DNA of 5,748 bases from Flavobacteriales bacterium (lineage in GTDB: Bacteria; Bacteroidota; Bacteroidia; Flavobacteriales_F; PHOS-HE28), in contig JALOLX010000108.1 of assembly GCA_025455765.1 (NCBI GenBank), positions 1 to 5,748 on the forward strand. The letters are read 5' to 3'. Position numbers and translations under genes: made by a program. Of the stretch, positions 5,218 through 5,748 are shown piece by piece; position 1 is the first letter of the stretch; every line of letters starts with the position of its first letter. The notes under the pieces are model-generated. The model had not been told where the DNA came from and did no database searches. It was given only the letters and a program-made list of their open reading frames with translations.

Positions 5218-5748
5218 TTACCAACTACCACCGGCCCCACCACCACCGAAGCTGCCACCACCGAAGCCGCCGAAGCCTCCTCCTCCTCCCCCGCCCCAAC
5301 CACCGCCACCGCCGCGATGCCAGCGCCCGGTGCGGTTGTCCATCTGGCTCAGCAGCCACATGGCGGTCCACCAGTCCACCTTGTTGGTGGCGGCGTAGTT
5401 GCGAACCCTGCCGCGCCACGAGAAGAAGATCACCAGACCGACCACCAGGAACACGAGCAACACCGGCCAGGCGGGCGCTTTCGTGGGTTGCATGGACTCG
5501 TTGAACTCGCCCTTGGCCATGGCCATCAGCAGGTCCGTGGCACGGTCGAGCCCACCATAATGATCGCCCTGCTTGAACCGTGGGATGATGATGCCGTCCA
5601 CCACCTGCTTGGCGCGCAGATCAGGGATGGCGCCTTCCAGCCCGTACCCCACGGCGATGAACACCTTGCGTTGACCGGGTGGTCCGTTGGGCTTCACCAG
5701 CAGCACGATACCATTGTCGAAGCGTTGTTGCCCGATGCGCCAGCGCTC
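5218..5748 (-). CDS. TPM-domain membrane protein with glycine-rich tail (5'-partial)
   Basis: The gene enters from the right edge, so its signal peptide and first part of the TPM domain are missing; 176 C-terminal residues are visible. The rest of the TPM (YgcG/Psb32) domain is clear: WRIGQQRFDNGIVLLV, then the signature RKVFIAVGYGLEGAIPDL and IIPRFKQGDHYGGLDRA. A transmembrane helix follows (bases about 5416-5469, AWPVLLVFLVVGLVIFFSW), then a linker with DWWTAMWLL. The final 32 residues (5221-5316) are almost all Gly with Phe, Trp and Ser. TPM proteins are periplasmic domains anchored to the inner membrane; Psb32 takes part in photosystem II repair in phototrophs, while the bacterial role is poorly defined. 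They often sit beside lemA, which could lie just upstream outside this window. It is followed 14 bp later by the J-domain gene, as in an operon. The GTG at 5706 is internal, not the start. Confidence 0.88.
   Translation of the reverse strand, partial: ERWRIGQQRFDNGIVLLVKPNGPPGQRKVFIAVGYGLEGAIPDLRAKQVVDGIIIPRFKQGDHYGGLDRATDLLMAMAKGEFNESMQPTKAPAWPVLLVFLVVGLVIFFSWRGRVRNYAATNKVDWWTAMWLLSQMDNRTGRWHRGGGGGWGGGGGGGFGGFGGGSFGGGGAGGSW

Noticed and set aside
5204..5224. TTG start at 5224 for the J-domain protein
   Set aside because: It would overlap the TPM stop and add seven charged residues before the membrane segment. The ATG at 5203 fits DjlA-like N-termini better.
1..5748. tRNA, rRNA, CRISPR array, insertion sequence or integration site
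   Set aside because: I saw no cloverleaf, spaced repeats, transposase motifs or terminal inverted repeats. Intergenic space is limited to short gaps, the longest being 126 bp at 1325-1450.

Overview
This is a GC-rich bacterial chromosomal window holding eight protein genes and no RNA genes, mobile elements or CRISPR. A GC-rich member of the Bacteroidota (possibly a Flavobacteriales-like lineage) is the best guess. Several starts carry the Bacteroidota-type -7 promoter element TAnnTTTG only a few bases before the ATG. No clear Shine-Dalgarno sequence precedes the starts I inspected. An FkpA/Mip-type FKBP lipoprotein and a TPM protein with a glycine-rich tail also fit that phylum. The assignment is inference; nothing here identifies a species.

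Layout: (1) 1-1017 (+), the C-terminal two thirds of a malate synthase A-fold protein, cut by the window start. (2) 1049-1324 (+), a small DUF551-like protein behind its own promoter. (3) 1325-1450, a convergent intergenic gap with two hairpins, one a good terminator for the gene on the other strand. (4) 1451-2152 (-), a periplasmic FKBP-type peptidyl-prolyl isomerase lipoprotein. (5) 2197-3006 (-), a membrane-anchored alpha/beta hydrolase. (6) 3007-3054, a 48-bp divergent promoter region. (7) 3055-3666 (+), a secreted, probably outer-membrane beta-barrel protein of unknown role. (8) 3676-5748 (-), a tight co-directional cluster transcribed as TPM-domain membrane protein, then TerB/J-domain membrane co-chaperone, then YaaA.

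The genes look like ordinary chromosomal stress, envelope and central-metabolism functions rather than one dedicated system. The cluster TPM - DjlA-like - YaaA is the only convincing operon. FKBP and hydrolase are adjacent on one strand, but FKBP has its own candidate promoter.

The most unusual item is the malate synthase homologue. Its framework aligns almost without gaps to E. coli AceB as I remember it. Both Mg2+-ligand positions are changed (Glu to Asp, Asp to Gly), the HPG loop is lost, and the MEDAATAEIS active-site motif is rewritten although the catalytic Asp position is kept. It may be a repurposed or inactive malate synthase paralogue. I found no clear evidence of a new multi-gene system.
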